A stretch of 64,000 nucleotides of DNA from assembly GCF_030690725.1 (NCBI RefSeq), contig NZ_JAUYGD010000033.1, positions 62,001 through 126,000 on the forward strand. The letters run 5' to 3'. Shown here in pieces: positions 10,876 through 18,908 of this stretch. Within the stretch, counting starts at the first letter, position 1, and each line of letters begins with the position of its first letter. The notes beneath the pieces are model-generated. The model did not search any database and had not been told where the DNA came from. It saw only the letters and a program-made list of their open reading frames with translations. The position numbers were made by a program, and so were the translations under genes. This DNA comes from Pseudomonas sp. (GTDB lineage Bacteria > Pseudomonadota > Gammaproteobacteria > Pseudomonadales > Pseudomonadaceae).

Positions 10876-11520
10876 GTGGTTTCGCGTACTGATGATGAAG
10901 AACTGGCGGTAATCAAGGACTGGTGGCAGCGCAATGGCATGCCATTACTGACCGGTGTTGTGCTGGCGTTGGTGGTGGTGTTTGGCTGGCAGGGCTGGCA
11001 GAAGTACCAGGCTAATCAGTCCCAGGGTGCTTCGCTGGTGTATCAGCAATTGCTCGAAGCTGCGCTGGACCCGAGCGGCAAGCCTGACGCCGGCAAGGTC
11101 GCCGAGCTGGCCAACACGCTGAAAAAAGATTTTTCCGGCACTCATTACGCCCAGTACGGCAGTCTGTTTGTCGCCAAGGTCGCGGTTGAAGCAGGCAAGC
11201 TGGATGACGCTGCCAGTGAGCTGCAGGCAATTGTCGACAAGCCGGCTGATGACAGCCTGGCTGAGCTGGCCCGTCAGCGCCTGGCGCGCGTGCTGGCTGC
11301 GCAGGATAAGGCAGACGATGCCCTGAAACTGCTGGATGCCAAGGTTGCGCCGGCCTTTGCCGCCAGCCGTGAAGAGCTCAAAGGTGACCTGCTGGTGCAA
11401 CTCGGCCGTGCCGATGATGCGCATGCCGCCTACGAAAAAGCCAAAGCTGCGCTCGCTGAAGATGCCGCTGTCGGTGGTCTGCAAATGAAGCTGGATGATC
11501 TGGCAAAAGGGGATGCGTGA
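10876..11520 (+). CDS. YfgM-like tetratricopeptide membrane protein
   Basis: 214-residue single-pass inner-membrane protein of the YfgM/ancillary SecYEG family, with a large periplasmic TPR-like part thought to help substrates leave the translocon. Short cytoplasmic start (VVSRTDDEELAVIKDWWQRNG), transmembrane helix about 21-40, then helical repeats. The GTG at 10876 is preferred because AGGAG (10864-10868) sits 7 bases upstream. The upstream ATG at 10786 would lie inside hisS. It is followed by bamB, the conserved order. Confidence 0.9.
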   Translation: MVSRTDDEELAVIKDWWQRNGMPLLTGVVLALVVVFGWQGWQKYQANQSQGASLVYQQLLEAALDPSGKPDAGKVAELANTLKKDFSGTHYAQYGSLFVAKVAVEAGKLDDAASELQAIVDKPADDSLAELARQRLARVLAAQDKADDALKLLDAKVAPAFAASREELKGDLLVQLGRADDAHAAYEKAKAALAEDAAVGGLQMKLDDLAKGDA

Positions 11521-11524
11521 CGTG

Positions 11525-12664
11525 ATGCGCTGGAAGAATGCCGCACTGCTGGCCCTGGCCGTTCTGGCCGTAGGTTGCAGCAGCAATAGCAAGAAGGAAC
11601 TGCCACCGGCCGATCTGCCTAAGTTCGAGGAAGAAGTCCGCCTGCAGAAACAGTGGAGTCGTTCGATTGGCGACGGCCAGGGCGAGTCCTTCAACATGCT
11701 GGTCCCGGCGATTGATGGTGAGCAGATCTATGCCGCCGATGTCGAAGGCTTGGTTGTGGCCATGGACCGCATGACCGGCAAGGTCATCTGGAAGGCCGAC
11801 CTGGAGCTGCCGGTTTCCGGCGCAGTCGGTGCAGGCTATGGCCTGGTGGTAGTCGGCACGCTGAAAGGTGAGATCGTCGCCCTCGACACCGCTAGCGGCG
11901 AAGAGAAGTGGCGCGCTCGCGTGACCAGTGAAGTGCTGGCCCCGCCTGCGCTGAATGGCGACGTGGTGCTGGTACAGACTCAGGATGACCGCCTGATCGC
12001 TCTGGACATGAACACCGGCGAGCAGCGCTGGATCTTTGAAAACACCCCGGCGGTACTGACCCTGCGCGGCACTGGCAGCCCAGTCCTGACCAACCGTCTG
12101 GCGATTGCCGGCCTGTCCACCGGCAAAGTGATTGCGCTGGATGCACAGCGTGGTATTCCGGTGTGGGAGCAGCGTGTGGCTATTCCACAGGGCCGTTCCG
12201 AGCTGGATCGTGTGGTCGACATCGACGGCGGTCTGCTGCTTTCGGCGGGCACTCTTTACGCTGTCAGCTACCAGGGTCGCGTTGCTGCGCTGGAGCTGGA
12301 AAGCGGTCGTATCCTCTGGCAGCGTGAAGCGTCCAGCTCGGTCGGTGTGGCTCAGGGTTACGGCAGTGTTTACGTAAGCCTGGCCAGCGGTACCGTTGAA
12401 GGTATCGACGAGCGTTCGGCTTCGGCACTGTGGAGCAATGACGCCCTGGCTCGCCGCCAGTTGTCGGCGCCGGAAGTGTTCTCCAGCTATATCGCGTTCG
12501 GTGACCTGGAAGGCTACCTGCACCTGGTTAGCCAGGTGGACGGTCGTTTTGTCGGCCGTACGCGTATCGACAGCGACGGCCTGCGTGCCCGTCCGCTGGT
12601 TGTAGGTGATTGGCTGTATGCCTACGGTAACGGCGGCAATCTGGTGGCGCTAACCATCAAGTGA
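11525..12664 (+). CDS. bamB: outer-membrane assembly lipoprotein BamB
   Basis: 379-residue lipoprotein of the BAM complex that inserts beta-barrel proteins in the outer membrane. Signal peptide with lipobox LAVGC, cysteine at 18. The body is an eight-bladed PQQ-type propeller, with repeated blade marks such as VIWKADLELPVSG, EKWRARVTSEV and RILWQREA. The ATG at 11525 is chosen, and a GTG just before it (11522) would add one residue. It overlaps or abuts the yfgM-like gene and shares the operon. A terminator follows at 12738. Confidence 0.95.
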   Translation: MRWKNAALLALAVLAVGCSSNSKKELPPADLPKFEEEVRLQKQWSRSIGDGQGESFNMLVPAIDGEQIYAADVEGLVVAMDRMTGKVIWKADLELPVSGAVGAGYGLVVVGTLKGEIVALDTASGEEKWRARVTSEVLAPPALNGDVVLVQTQDDRLIALDMNTGEQRWIFENTPAVLTLRGTGSPVLTNRLAIAGLSTGKVIALDAQRGIPVWEQRVAIPQGRSELDRVVDIDGGLLLSAGTLYAVSYQGRVAALELESGRILWQREASSSVGVAQGYGSVYVSLASGTVEGIDERSASALWSNDALARRQLSAPEVFSSYIAFGDLEGYLHLVSQVDGRFVGRTRIDSDGLRARPLVVGDWLYAYGNGGNLVALTIK

Positions 12665-12737
12665 TCGCTCGCTGACGCTTTGGCTATGCTGCACAGCACT
12701 TAGGGCTGCGCAGCACTGGCCAGTGCAATGAATTCCG

Positions 12738-12762
12738 GCCGCTGCCTCTGCAGCGGCTTTTG
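12738..12762 (+). terminator. rho-independent terminator after bamB
   Basis: Perfect 8-bp stem GCCGCTGC (12738-12745) / GCAGCGGC (12750-12757) with a CTCT loop, then TTTTGTATTTT. Located 73 bases after bamB and 31 bases before der. Confidence 0.75.
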
Positions 12763-12793
12763 TATTTTCTGAAATAACGAAGTGGAGAGCCTA

Positions 12794-14266
12794 ATGGTTC
12801 CCGTAATTGCCCTGGTGGGCCGCCCGAACGTCGGCAAGTCCACCCTGTTTAACCGCTTGACCAAGTCCCGTGACGCGATTGTCGGCGACCTGTCTGGTCT
12901 GACCCGTGATCGCCAGTACGGTGAGGCCAAGTGGCAGGGGCGAACCTATATCGTCATCGACACCGGTGGTATTTCCGGTGACGAGGAAGGCATTGACGCG
13001 AAGATGGCCGAGCAGTCGCTGCAGGCTATCGAAGAGGCCGATGCCGTACTGTTTCTGGTGGATGCCCGCGCCGGGCTGTCCGCCTCCGATCAGATGATCG
13101 GCGAGCACCTGCGTCGGCGTAACAAGCGCAGCTTCTTGGTCATCAACAAGGTCGACAACATCGACGCCGACCTGGCCCGCGCCGAGTTTTCCAGCATGGG
13201 CATGGGCGAATCCCTGGCGATTGCCGGTGCTCACGGTCGCGGCATCACCCAGATGCTTGAAGCCGTGCTCGGCTCCTTCCCCAAGGATGCCACCGAGCCG
13301 GAAGAGGGCGAGGAAGAAGAAGTCGTTCTCGAAGGTCAGGAAGCCAAGCGCATTCCCGGCCCGAGCGAAAAGGACGGCATCAAGCTGGCGATCATCGGCC
13401 GCCCTAACGTCGGCAAGTCGACCCTGGTCAACCGCATGCTTGGTGAAGAGCGGGTCATCGTTTATGACCAGGCCGGCACCACCCGCGACAGCATCTACAT
13501 CCCGTTCGAACGCGATGATGAGAAGTACACCCTGATCGACACCGCCGGCGTACGTCGCCGCGGCAAGATCTTCGAGGCGGTGGAAAAGTTCTCGGTGGTG
13601 AAAACCCTGCAGGCGATCCAGGATTCCAACGTCGTGGTATTCGTTATGGATGCCCGCGAAGGTGTGGTCGATCACGACCTCAACCTGCTCGGCTTTGTCC
13701 TGGAAAGCGGCCGCGCCCTGGTAATCGCCCTGAACAAGTGGGATGGCATGGAGCCGAGCGAGCGCGACTATGTGAAGGTCGAGCTGCAACGCCGGCTGTT
13801 CTTTGTCGATTTCGCCGATATCCACTTTATCTCGGCGCTGCACGGCACCGGCGTGGGCAATCTGTACAAGTCTGTGCAGGCCTCGTTCAAGTCGGCGATC
13901 ACCCGCTGGCCGACTAACCGTCTGACCACGATTCTTGAAGACGCCGTCAGCGATCACGCGCCGCCCATGGTCAACAATCGCCGCATCAAGTTGCGCTATG
14001 CCCACCTGGGTGGTGCCAACCCGCCGCTGATCGTGATTCACGGCAACCAGGTCGAGGCGGTACCCAAGTCCTATATCCGCTACCTGGAAAACACCTACCG
14101 CCGCGTGCTTAAGCTGGTCGGTACGCCGATCCGTATCGAGTTCAAGGGCGGCGATAACCCCTATGAGGGCAACAAGAACACCCTCACAGATCGTCAGGTA
14201 AACAAGAAGCGTCGTCTGATGAGCCACCACAAAAAGGCCGAGAAGAAGCGCAAAGACAAGCGCTAA
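12794..14266 (+). CDS. der: ribosome assembly GTPase Der (EngA)
   Basis: 490-residue essential GTPase for maturation of the 50S subunit. Two tandem G domains are seen, each with a P-loop GRPNVGKS (about residues 8 and 197), G3 motifs (DTGG and DTAG) and NKVD/NKWD specificity motifs. The C-terminal KH-like domain ends in a lysine-rich tail ([13 protein letters not shown]). The ATG at 12794 starts [11 protein letters not shown] and has GGAGAG just upstream. An in-frame GTG at 12782 is less likely. A terminator follows directly. Confidence 0.97.
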   Translation: MVPVIALVGRPNVGKSTLFNRLTKSRDAIVGDLSGLTRDRQYGEAKWQGRTYIVIDTGGISGDEEGIDAKMAEQSLQAIEEADAVLFLVDARAGLSASDQMIGEHLRRRNKRSFLVINKVDNIDADLARAEFSSMGMGESLAIAGAHGRGITQMLEAVLGSFPKDATEPEEGEEEEVVLEGQEAKRIPGPSEKDGIKLAIIGRPNVGKSTLVNRMLGEERVIVYDQAGTTRDSIYIPFERDDEKYTLIDTAGVRRRGKIFEAVEKFSVVKTLQAIQDSNVVVFVMDAREGVVDHDLNLLGFVLESGRALVIALNKWDGMEPSERDYVKVELQRRLFFVDFADIHFISALHGTGVGNLYKSVQASFKSAITRWPTNRLTTILEDAVSDHAPPMVNNRRIKLRYAHLGGANPPLIVIHGNQVEAVPKSYIRYLENTYRRVLKLVGTPIRIEFKGGDNPYEGNKNTLTDRQVNKKRRLMSHHKKAEKKRKDKR

Positions 14267-14299
14267 GCCCTGGAGTTATTTCCAGCTTCAACGCTCTAT

Positions 14300-14322
14300 A
14301 AAGGCACCTGCGGGTGCCTTTT
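14300..14322 (+). terminator. rho-independent terminator after der
   Basis: Perfect 9-bp stem AAAGGCACC (14300-14308) / GGTGCCTTT (14313-14321), TGCG loop, followed by TTTTGCC. It lies 33 bases after the der stop. Confidence 0.85.
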
Positions 14323-14363
14323 GCCTTTCTGAGCGTTGGGCTATCCTGCGGCATTAACAGTGG

Positions 14364-14421
14364 CGTAGGGCGGGTGCAACCCGCCAGCTTGTGATTTTTG
14401 GCGGGTTGCACCCGCCCTACG
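14364..14421. repeat. 23-bp perfect palindrome, REP-like (GTAGGG family)
   Basis: Arms 14364-14386 and 14399-14421 are perfectly complementary over 23 bp, separated by a 12-base loop. The outer bases read CGTAGGGCGGG. It lies between the der terminator and the start of the aminotransferase gene (14432), so it may be in the leader of that transcript. The GTAG at the base of the hairpin is what many Pseudomonas REP elements carry for their RAYT transposase. A shorter hairpin with the same GTAGGG start is at 23483. Confidence 0.7.
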
Positions 14422-14431
14422 GAATATAGCG

Positions 14432-15580
14432 ATGCTTATCAGCAAGTTGCCTAATGTAGGCACCACCATCTTTACCCGCATGTCGCAGCTGGCTATGGAA
14501 GCAGGTGCTTTAAATCTGTCCCAGGGCTTCCCGGATTTCGATGGCCCGCAGGCCTTGCGTGATGCGGTCGGCCGGCATATTGCCGCCGGACATAACCAGT
14601 ACGCGCCGATGACCGGCTTGCCAACGCTGCGCGAGCAGGTTGCGGCGAAGATCGCCCGCAGTTATGGCCGTATGGTCAGCGCCGATACTGAAGTCACCAT
14701 AGTTCCCGGCGCTACCCAAGGCATCTTCTGCGCTATCCAGGCGCTGATTCAGCCGGGCGATGAAGTCATCGTCTTCGACCCCAGCTACGACAGCTACGAG
14801 CCCTCGGTGCAGCTGGCCGGCGGGCGCTGCGTGCATGTGCCGCTGGCCTTGCCGGGTTTCGCCATCGACTGGCAGCGTCTGCAGGATGCGCTAAGCGACA
14901 AGACTCGTCTGATTATCCTTAACAGCCCGCATAACCCCAGTGGTACCTTGATCTCCCGCGCCGAGCTGGATCAATTGGCTGCGTTGATCCGCGAGCGTGA
15001 TATCTACCTGATCAGCGATGAGGTTTATGAGCATCTGGTATTCGATGGCGTCCAGCACGCCAGCATCCTCGCCCATGACGAGTTGTATCAGCGCGCCTTC
15101 GTGGTCAGCTCGTTCGGCAAGACCTATCACGTCACCGGCTGGAAGACCGGCTATGTGGTGGCGCCGCCGGCTTTGAGCGCCGAACTGCGCAAGGTCCATC
15201 AGTACGTCAGCTTCTGCGGCGTGACGCCGCTGCAATGGGCCTTGGCCGACTATATGGCCGAGCATCCCGAGCACGTCGAGGAGTTGCCGGCGTTCTACCA
15301 GGCCAAGCGCGATCTGTTTTGCGATCTGCTGGCCGGCTCGCGCTTTAGCTTTACCCGCGCTGCGGGCACTTATTTCCAGCTGGTCGATTACACGGCCATT
15401 CGCAACGATCTGGATGATGTCGCCATGGCCGAGTGGCTGACCCGCGAGCATGGCGTGGCGGCGATTCCGGTATCGGTGTTCTACCAGACACCACCCAAGG
15501 ACTTGCGTTTGGTACGCTTCTGCTTTGCCAAGCGTGAAGAAACCCTGCGCCAGGCGGCTGACAAACTATGCGCGATCTAA
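14432..15580 (+). CDS. PLP-dependent aminotransferase, YbdL/KYAT-like
   Basis: 382-residue fold-type I aminotransferase (class I/II). The PLP lysine is in SSFGKTYHVTGWKTGY, with NSPHNPSGT and the C-terminal substrate arginine region LRLVRFCFAKREE. Best guess is the methionine/glutamine transaminase group (YbdL), which aminates 2-keto-4-methylthiobutyrate. The following omega-amidase gene overlaps it by 13 bases, and omega-amidases remove the 2-oxoglutaramate made when glutamine is the amino donor. That pairing supports the assignment, but the substrate is inferred. Confidence 0.85.
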   Translation: MLISKLPNVGTTIFTRMSQLAMEAGALNLSQGFPDFDGPQALRDAVGRHIAAGHNQYAPMTGLPTLREQVAAKIARSYGRMVSADTEVTIVPGATQGIFCAIQALIQPGDEVIVFDPSYDSYEPSVQLAGGRCVHVPLALPGFAIDWQRLQDALSDKTRLIILNSPHNPSGTLISRAELDQLAALIRERDIYLISDEVYEHLVFDGVQHASILAHDELYQRAFVVSSFGKTYHVTGWKTGYVVAPPALSAELRKVHQYVSFCGVTPLQWALADYMAEHPEHVEELPAFYQAKRDLFCDLLAGSRFSFTRAAGTYFQLVDYTAIRNDLDDVAMAEWLTREHGVAAIPVSVFYQTPPKDLRLVRFCFAKREETLRQAADKLCAI

Positions 15581-16362
15581 GTCTATTGCCCGACCTCGAA
15601 CTGGCGCTGATCCAGACCACCCTGGCCTGGCAGGACCCAGCAGCCAATCGCGCGCACTTCGGGTCTCTGCTGGAACAGGCGCGCGGTGCCGATCTGATCG
15701 TGCTGCCGGAGATGTTCAGTACCGGCTTTTCCATGGACTCTGCTGCTCTGGCCGAACCCGAGGACGGCCTGACCAGTCAGTGGCTGCGCGAGCAAGCCCA
15801 GAAGCTGCAGGCGGTGGTCACCGGCAGCCTGATTATCCAGGCTGCCGATGGCTCCTACCGTAATCGTCTGCTCTGGGCACGCCCGGATGGAACGGTGGCT
15901 CATTACGACAAGCGCCATCTGTTCCGCATGGCTGGCGAACACAAGCACTACAGCGCGGGTGAACAGCAGGTGCTGCTGGAGGTGAAGGGTTGGCAGGTGC
16001 GTCCGCTGATCTGCTACGACCTGCGTTTCCCTGTCTGGAGCCGAGACCCGCTGACCACCGACCTGCTGCTCTATACCGCCAATTGGCCAGCGGCGCGGCG
16101 CAATCACTGGAATCGCCTGTTGCCAGCGCGGGCTATCGAAAACCTGTGTTACGTGGCGGCGGTAAACCGCATTGGCGAGGACGGCAAAGGCCACGCCTAC
16201 AGCGGCGACAGTCAGGTGCTGGATTTTCAGGGCGAGGCGCTGCTGGAGCCTGGGGCGGCGGATGGAGTGTTTCGGGTAACCCTCAAAGCCTCGGAGTTGG
16301 CAGCCTACCGTCAGCGTTTCCCGGCTTATCGCGATGCGGATGCTTTTGATCTGACCGACTGA
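15568..16362 (+). CDS. nitrilase-family omega-amidase, YafV-like
   Basis: 264-residue carbon-nitrogen hydrolase. The catalytic triad of the superfamily is clear: E48 (VLPEMFSTGF), K115 (YDKRHLF) and C149 (LICYDLRFPVW). YafV-type enzymes hydrolyse 2-oxoglutaramate to 2-oxoglutarate and ammonia, making glutamine transamination irreversible. The ATG lies within the last codons of the aminotransferase gene (13-base overlap in a different frame), so the two are almost certainly co-translated. The next gene is convergent. Confidence 0.87.
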   Translation: MRDLSLLPDLELALIQTTLAWQDPAANRAHFGSLLEQARGADLIVLPEMFSTGFSMDSAALAEPEDGLTSQWLREQAQKLQAVVTGSLIIQAADGSYRNRLLWARPDGTVAHYDKRHLFRMAGEHKHYSAGEQQVLLEVKGWQVRPLICYDLRFPVWSRDPLTTDLLLYTANWPAARRNHWNRLLPARAIENLCYVAAVNRIGEDGKGHAYSGDSQVLDFQGEALLEPGAADGVFRVTLKASELAAYRQRFPAYRDADAFDLTD

Positions 16363-16372
16363 TGGACGACCG

Positions 16373-17128
16373 TTACTGCTTTAAGTAGTGATCGTAGATC
16401 GCCTGGTAGCGCCCGCTGGCCTTGAGTTGGGCGAGGCCGGCATTGAAGTCGTCGCGGATCTGCGGGTCGCGAAATACCGGCCGGTAGTTCTGCGGGTCTT
16501 CCTCGACAAACTGGTGCATGGCAATGCTCTTAGCTTTGAACAGAGTGGTACGTTCGAGCAGCAGTTCGAAATAGCGATAGATGCTGCGATCACTGAGTAC
16601 CAGATCGTAACGGCCCTTGTTCAGGCCAAGTACCTGTAGTTCCTGATTGTTTTGCTCGAAGTACAAACCATCTTTCTGGCTGGCGGCCAGCCATTCGGGA
16701 TAGCGCTGGGCCGCGCCTTGGAAGGCCACCACGCTAAGGCCCTTGAGGTCTTCAGGCTTCTGGATGTCAAAGCGCCGGCCTTGCAGGCTGACAAACACGT
16801 TGGAGTAGATCACCGCCGGGTTGCCGTAGTGACCACCGACTGCGGCAAGGTCCTGACCCAGGTCGGTCATGGCCGCATTCACTTCACCTTTGCGAAACGC
16901 CAGTGGCACGCGGGCCAGAGGAAAGTAGCGGGGTTCGAGTGTGTGGCCGCGAAATGCCAGGGCTTCGCCAATTACTTCCAGCTCGATACCGCTGTCGCTT
17001 TCCGGGAAACAGAAGGGCGGGATCTTTTCTCCGAAGGCCATGACCACGGTGGCCGCCAGACTATTTACGCTGCAAGCGAGCAGCAGTGGCAGGGTGAGGG
17101 TGCACATCCAGTGTGTCAGTGAACGCAT
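16373..17128 (-). CDS. periplasmic solute-binding protein (family 3), orphan
   Basis: 251-residue extracellular solute-binding protein of the amino-acid ABC type (SBP_bac_3). A signal peptide is seen at residues 1-25, cut probably after SLAA. An LLAC stretch inside it weakly resembles a lipobox. The mature part begins with the usual VVMAFGEKIPPFCFPE and contains DLKGLSVVAFQGA and LVLSDRSIYRYF. The ATG at 17128 is chosen because everything upstream in frame lacks family character and would run into the MerR gene. No permease or ATPase gene is adjacent, so it may feed an unlinked transporter or act in sensing. Confidence 0.82.
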   Translation of the reverse strand: MRSLTHWMCTLTLPLLLACSVNSLAATVVMAFGEKIPPFCFPESDSGIELEVIGEALAFRGHTLEPRYFPLARVPLAFRKGEVNAAMTDLGQDLAAVGGHYGNPAVIYSNVFVSLQGRRFDIQKPEDLKGLSVVAFQGAAQRYPEWLAASQKDGLYFEQNNQELQVLGLNKGRYDLVLSDRSIYRYFELLLERTTLFKAKSIAMHQFVEEDPQNYRPVFRDPQIRDDFNAGLAQLKASGRYQAIYDHYLKQ

Positions 17129-17213
17129 GGTCAGGTACTCCTGCAATCCATCGCTTTTAGTGTAGATGTCGCTCGTGCGCTCGCCGTGCGCTTGGTCTGA
17201 TAGCCGGGTTGAT

Positions 17214-17600
17214 TTAGCGAGCCGCCAGAGTCGTCCGTATAGCCGCCTGTTCGGCAGCACTGGCTTCCAGGCGCAGCTTCTCGCTACATAGAAAGTCGCG
17301 CAGTTGCTGCAGGTCGGCAATCTTCTGCTCCACCTCAACCAGCTTGCGACTGACCAGCGCGGCGCCCTGGGCGCAGTCGAGCTGTTGCTCGCGCCGGGCT
17401 TTGAGGATTTCGCCAATCTCGCCGAGGGAAAAGCCCATGCCCTGCGCTTGTTGGATAAACCCCAGGTCATTGAGCGTTTGCTGGCTGTATTCGCGGTAAT
17501 TGTTGTCGCGCCGCAGGGCGCTGATCAGCCCCAGGCTTTCGTAATAACGCAGGGTGTGGCGGCTAGAGCCGCTGCGTTTTTCCAGTTCGCCTATGCGCAT
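17214..17600 (-). CDS. MerR-family transcriptional regulator
   Basis: 128-residue MerR regulator. Winged HTH at the N-terminus (MRIGELEKRSGSSRHTLRYYESLGL), then a dimerisation coiled coil (about 80-115). It has only two cysteines in the effector region (LDCAQG and FLCSE), so a metal or redox effector is possible but not clear. It is divergent from the dehydrogenase gene at 17677. The 76-base gap holds a dyad typical of MerR operators, which makes the dehydrogenase the likely target. Confidence 0.88.
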   Translation of the reverse strand: MRIGELEKRSGSSRHTLRYYESLGLISALRRDNNYREYSQQTLNDLGFIQQAQGMGFSLGEIGEILKARREQQLDCAQGAALVSRKLVEVEQKIADLQQLRDFLCSEKLRLEASAAEQAAIRTTLAAR

Positions 17601-17614
17601 GAAAATCTCGCTTG

Positions 17615-17636
17615 ACTGTAGAGTGTGCTCAACAGT
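17615..17636 (+). promoter_or_regulatory. candidate MerR-type operator in a long-spacer promoter
   Basis: Inverted repeat ACTGTAGAG-TGTG-CTCAACAGT (one mismatch in 9 bp) starts inside a -35 hexamer TTGACT (17612-17617). A -10 candidate is TAGCCT at 17638-17643, giving a 20-bp spacer. MerR-type promoters typically have 19-20 bp spacers with the dyad between the hexamers. Direction fits transcription of the gene at 17677. Confidence 0.5.
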
Positions 17637-17676
17637 TTAGCCTGCTCGGGTCACTAACGGCTCGGGTGGATTGATC

Positions 17677-18750
17677 ATGAACAAACACTGTTTGGTAACC
17701 GGCGGCAGCGGCTTTATCGGTCAGCATCTTCTGGCGCTACTGACTCGTCAGGGCCACTCGGCGTCGCTGCTGATGCGTCAGCCGCAAGCCTTGCCGGCCT
17801 TGCGTACTCAGATTGAGCAATTGGGCGGCCGCGGTGAGTTGCTGACGGCAGTAGCCGGTGACCTGGGACGCGCTGACCTGGGCCTGGATGCTGCCGCGCG
17901 CGAGCAGGTGCGTCAGGCTGCCGTGGTGTTTCACCTGGGCGCGCAGTTTGCCTGGGGGCTGGCTGCCGAGCAGGCGCGGCAGGTCAATGTTGAGGGGGCG
18001 TTGGCGGTGGCTGAATTGGCGGCGCAGCAAGGCAGTCGGCTGCTGATGGTGGGCGGTTTTATGCTGGCTAATCATGGGCATCTACAGCGTATCGGCATTG
18101 GTTTGCAGCAGTCCGAGCGCACCGATTGGGACAAGGTCTATAAGCGCACCGGGGCCTATGAGGGCAGCAAGCTGGAGGCGCATTTTCGCGTACGCGCGCG
18201 TATGGCTGAGTTGCAGGCAGCACTGACGGTGGTGCACCCGGCTACCGTGTGCGGTCATAGCCGCAGCGGGCATATTCTGCCGGCGCAGCCGTTGGCTGGG
18301 CTGATCGGCAATCTGGCGGGCGGTTTGCTCGGGGCGATTCCGGGCTCGACAGCGCATTGGCTGCCGCTGGTCAGTGTGGATTTTCTCGCCGAGCTGATCG
18401 TGGCCGCAGCCTTTGATGAGCAGCAGGCCGGGCAGGAGATTCTCGCGTTGGATGCCGCGACGCCCAACCTGCAGGGCATGCTGCAGCAATTGGCCAACAC
18501 GCTTAATGTGCGAGCGCCGAATCGGCATATGCCGATTCCTTTGTTGCGGGCGTTGCTGAAGATTCCGGGTGTGCCGCGTTTGCTGCGCACCGATGCCGAG
18601 TCGCTGGACTTTATCCAGACCACTCGTTTCGATACCGGCGCGACCCAGGCTTTGGCGCAGCGCCATCAACTGCACTGGCCGGATATCGGCCAGGCGTTGC
18701 AGGCTACAGCGCGTTACCTGGCGAACGAGCCGTCAGCCATAGAGCGCTGA
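17677..18750 (+). CDS. NAD(P)-dependent epimerase/dehydratase-type oxidoreductase
   Basis: 357-residue extended short-chain dehydrogenase. Rossmann motif TGGSGFIGQH (about 8-17) binds NAD(P), and the catalytic pair is in YEGSKLEAH (YxxxK). A central VVHPATVCGHSRSG resembles the family substrate region. The substrate cannot be told from sequence. The ATG at 17677 is preferred to the TTG at 17671. It is divergent from a MerR regulator with an operator-like dyad between them, and convergent with leuA, from which a palindromic element separates it. Confidence 0.82.
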   Translation: MNKHCLVTGGSGFIGQHLLALLTRQGHSASLLMRQPQALPALRTQIEQLGGRGELLTAVAGDLGRADLGLDAAAREQVRQAAVVFHLGAQFAWGLAAEQARQVNVEGALAVAELAAQQGSRLLMVGGFMLANHGHLQRIGIGLQQSERTDWDKVYKRTGAYEGSKLEAHFRVRARMAELQAALTVVHPATVCGHSRSGHILPAQPLAGLIGNLAGGLLGAIPGSTAHWLPLVSVDFLAELIVAAAFDEQQAGQEILALDAATPNLQGMLQQLANTLNVRAPNRHMPIPLLRALLKIPGVPRLLRTDAESLDFIQTTRFDTGATQALAQRHQLHWPDIGQALQATARYLANEPSAIER

Positions 18751-18768
18751 CGGCGGCTGCCGCGATCT

Positions 18769-18908
18769 GCAGTGCGTTGAAAGCGTAGGCGAGGCAGGCA
18801 AGACAAGGCGAAAACGGCCGAAGAAGCGCAGTTTACGTGTTGTAAATGAGCATTCTGAGGCCGTTTTCAACGCAGTATTGCCAACGCAGGTAGTTTTCAA
18901 CGCACTGC
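18769..18908. repeat. 140-bp inverted-repeat-bounded intergenic element (copy A)
   Basis: Bounded by perfect 14-bp inverted repeats GCAGTGCGTTGAAA (18769-18782) and TTTCAACGCACTGC (18895-18908). Inside are nested inverted repeats: AAAACGGCC (18811-18819) / GGCCGTTTT (18859-18867) and TTTAC (18832-18836) / GTAAA (18842-18846). TTTTCAACGCA occurs twice directly (18864 and 18894). The right end touches the leuA stop codon (18908-18910). The core 18811-18854, read on the minus strand, matches 35882-35923. No ORF: it looks like a small non-autonomous element. Confidence 0.65.

Noticed and set aside
17129..17470. N-terminal extension of the binding protein at 16373
   Set aside because: The extra part lies in and opposite the MerR gene and has no protein-like features. 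A signal peptide begins at 17128.
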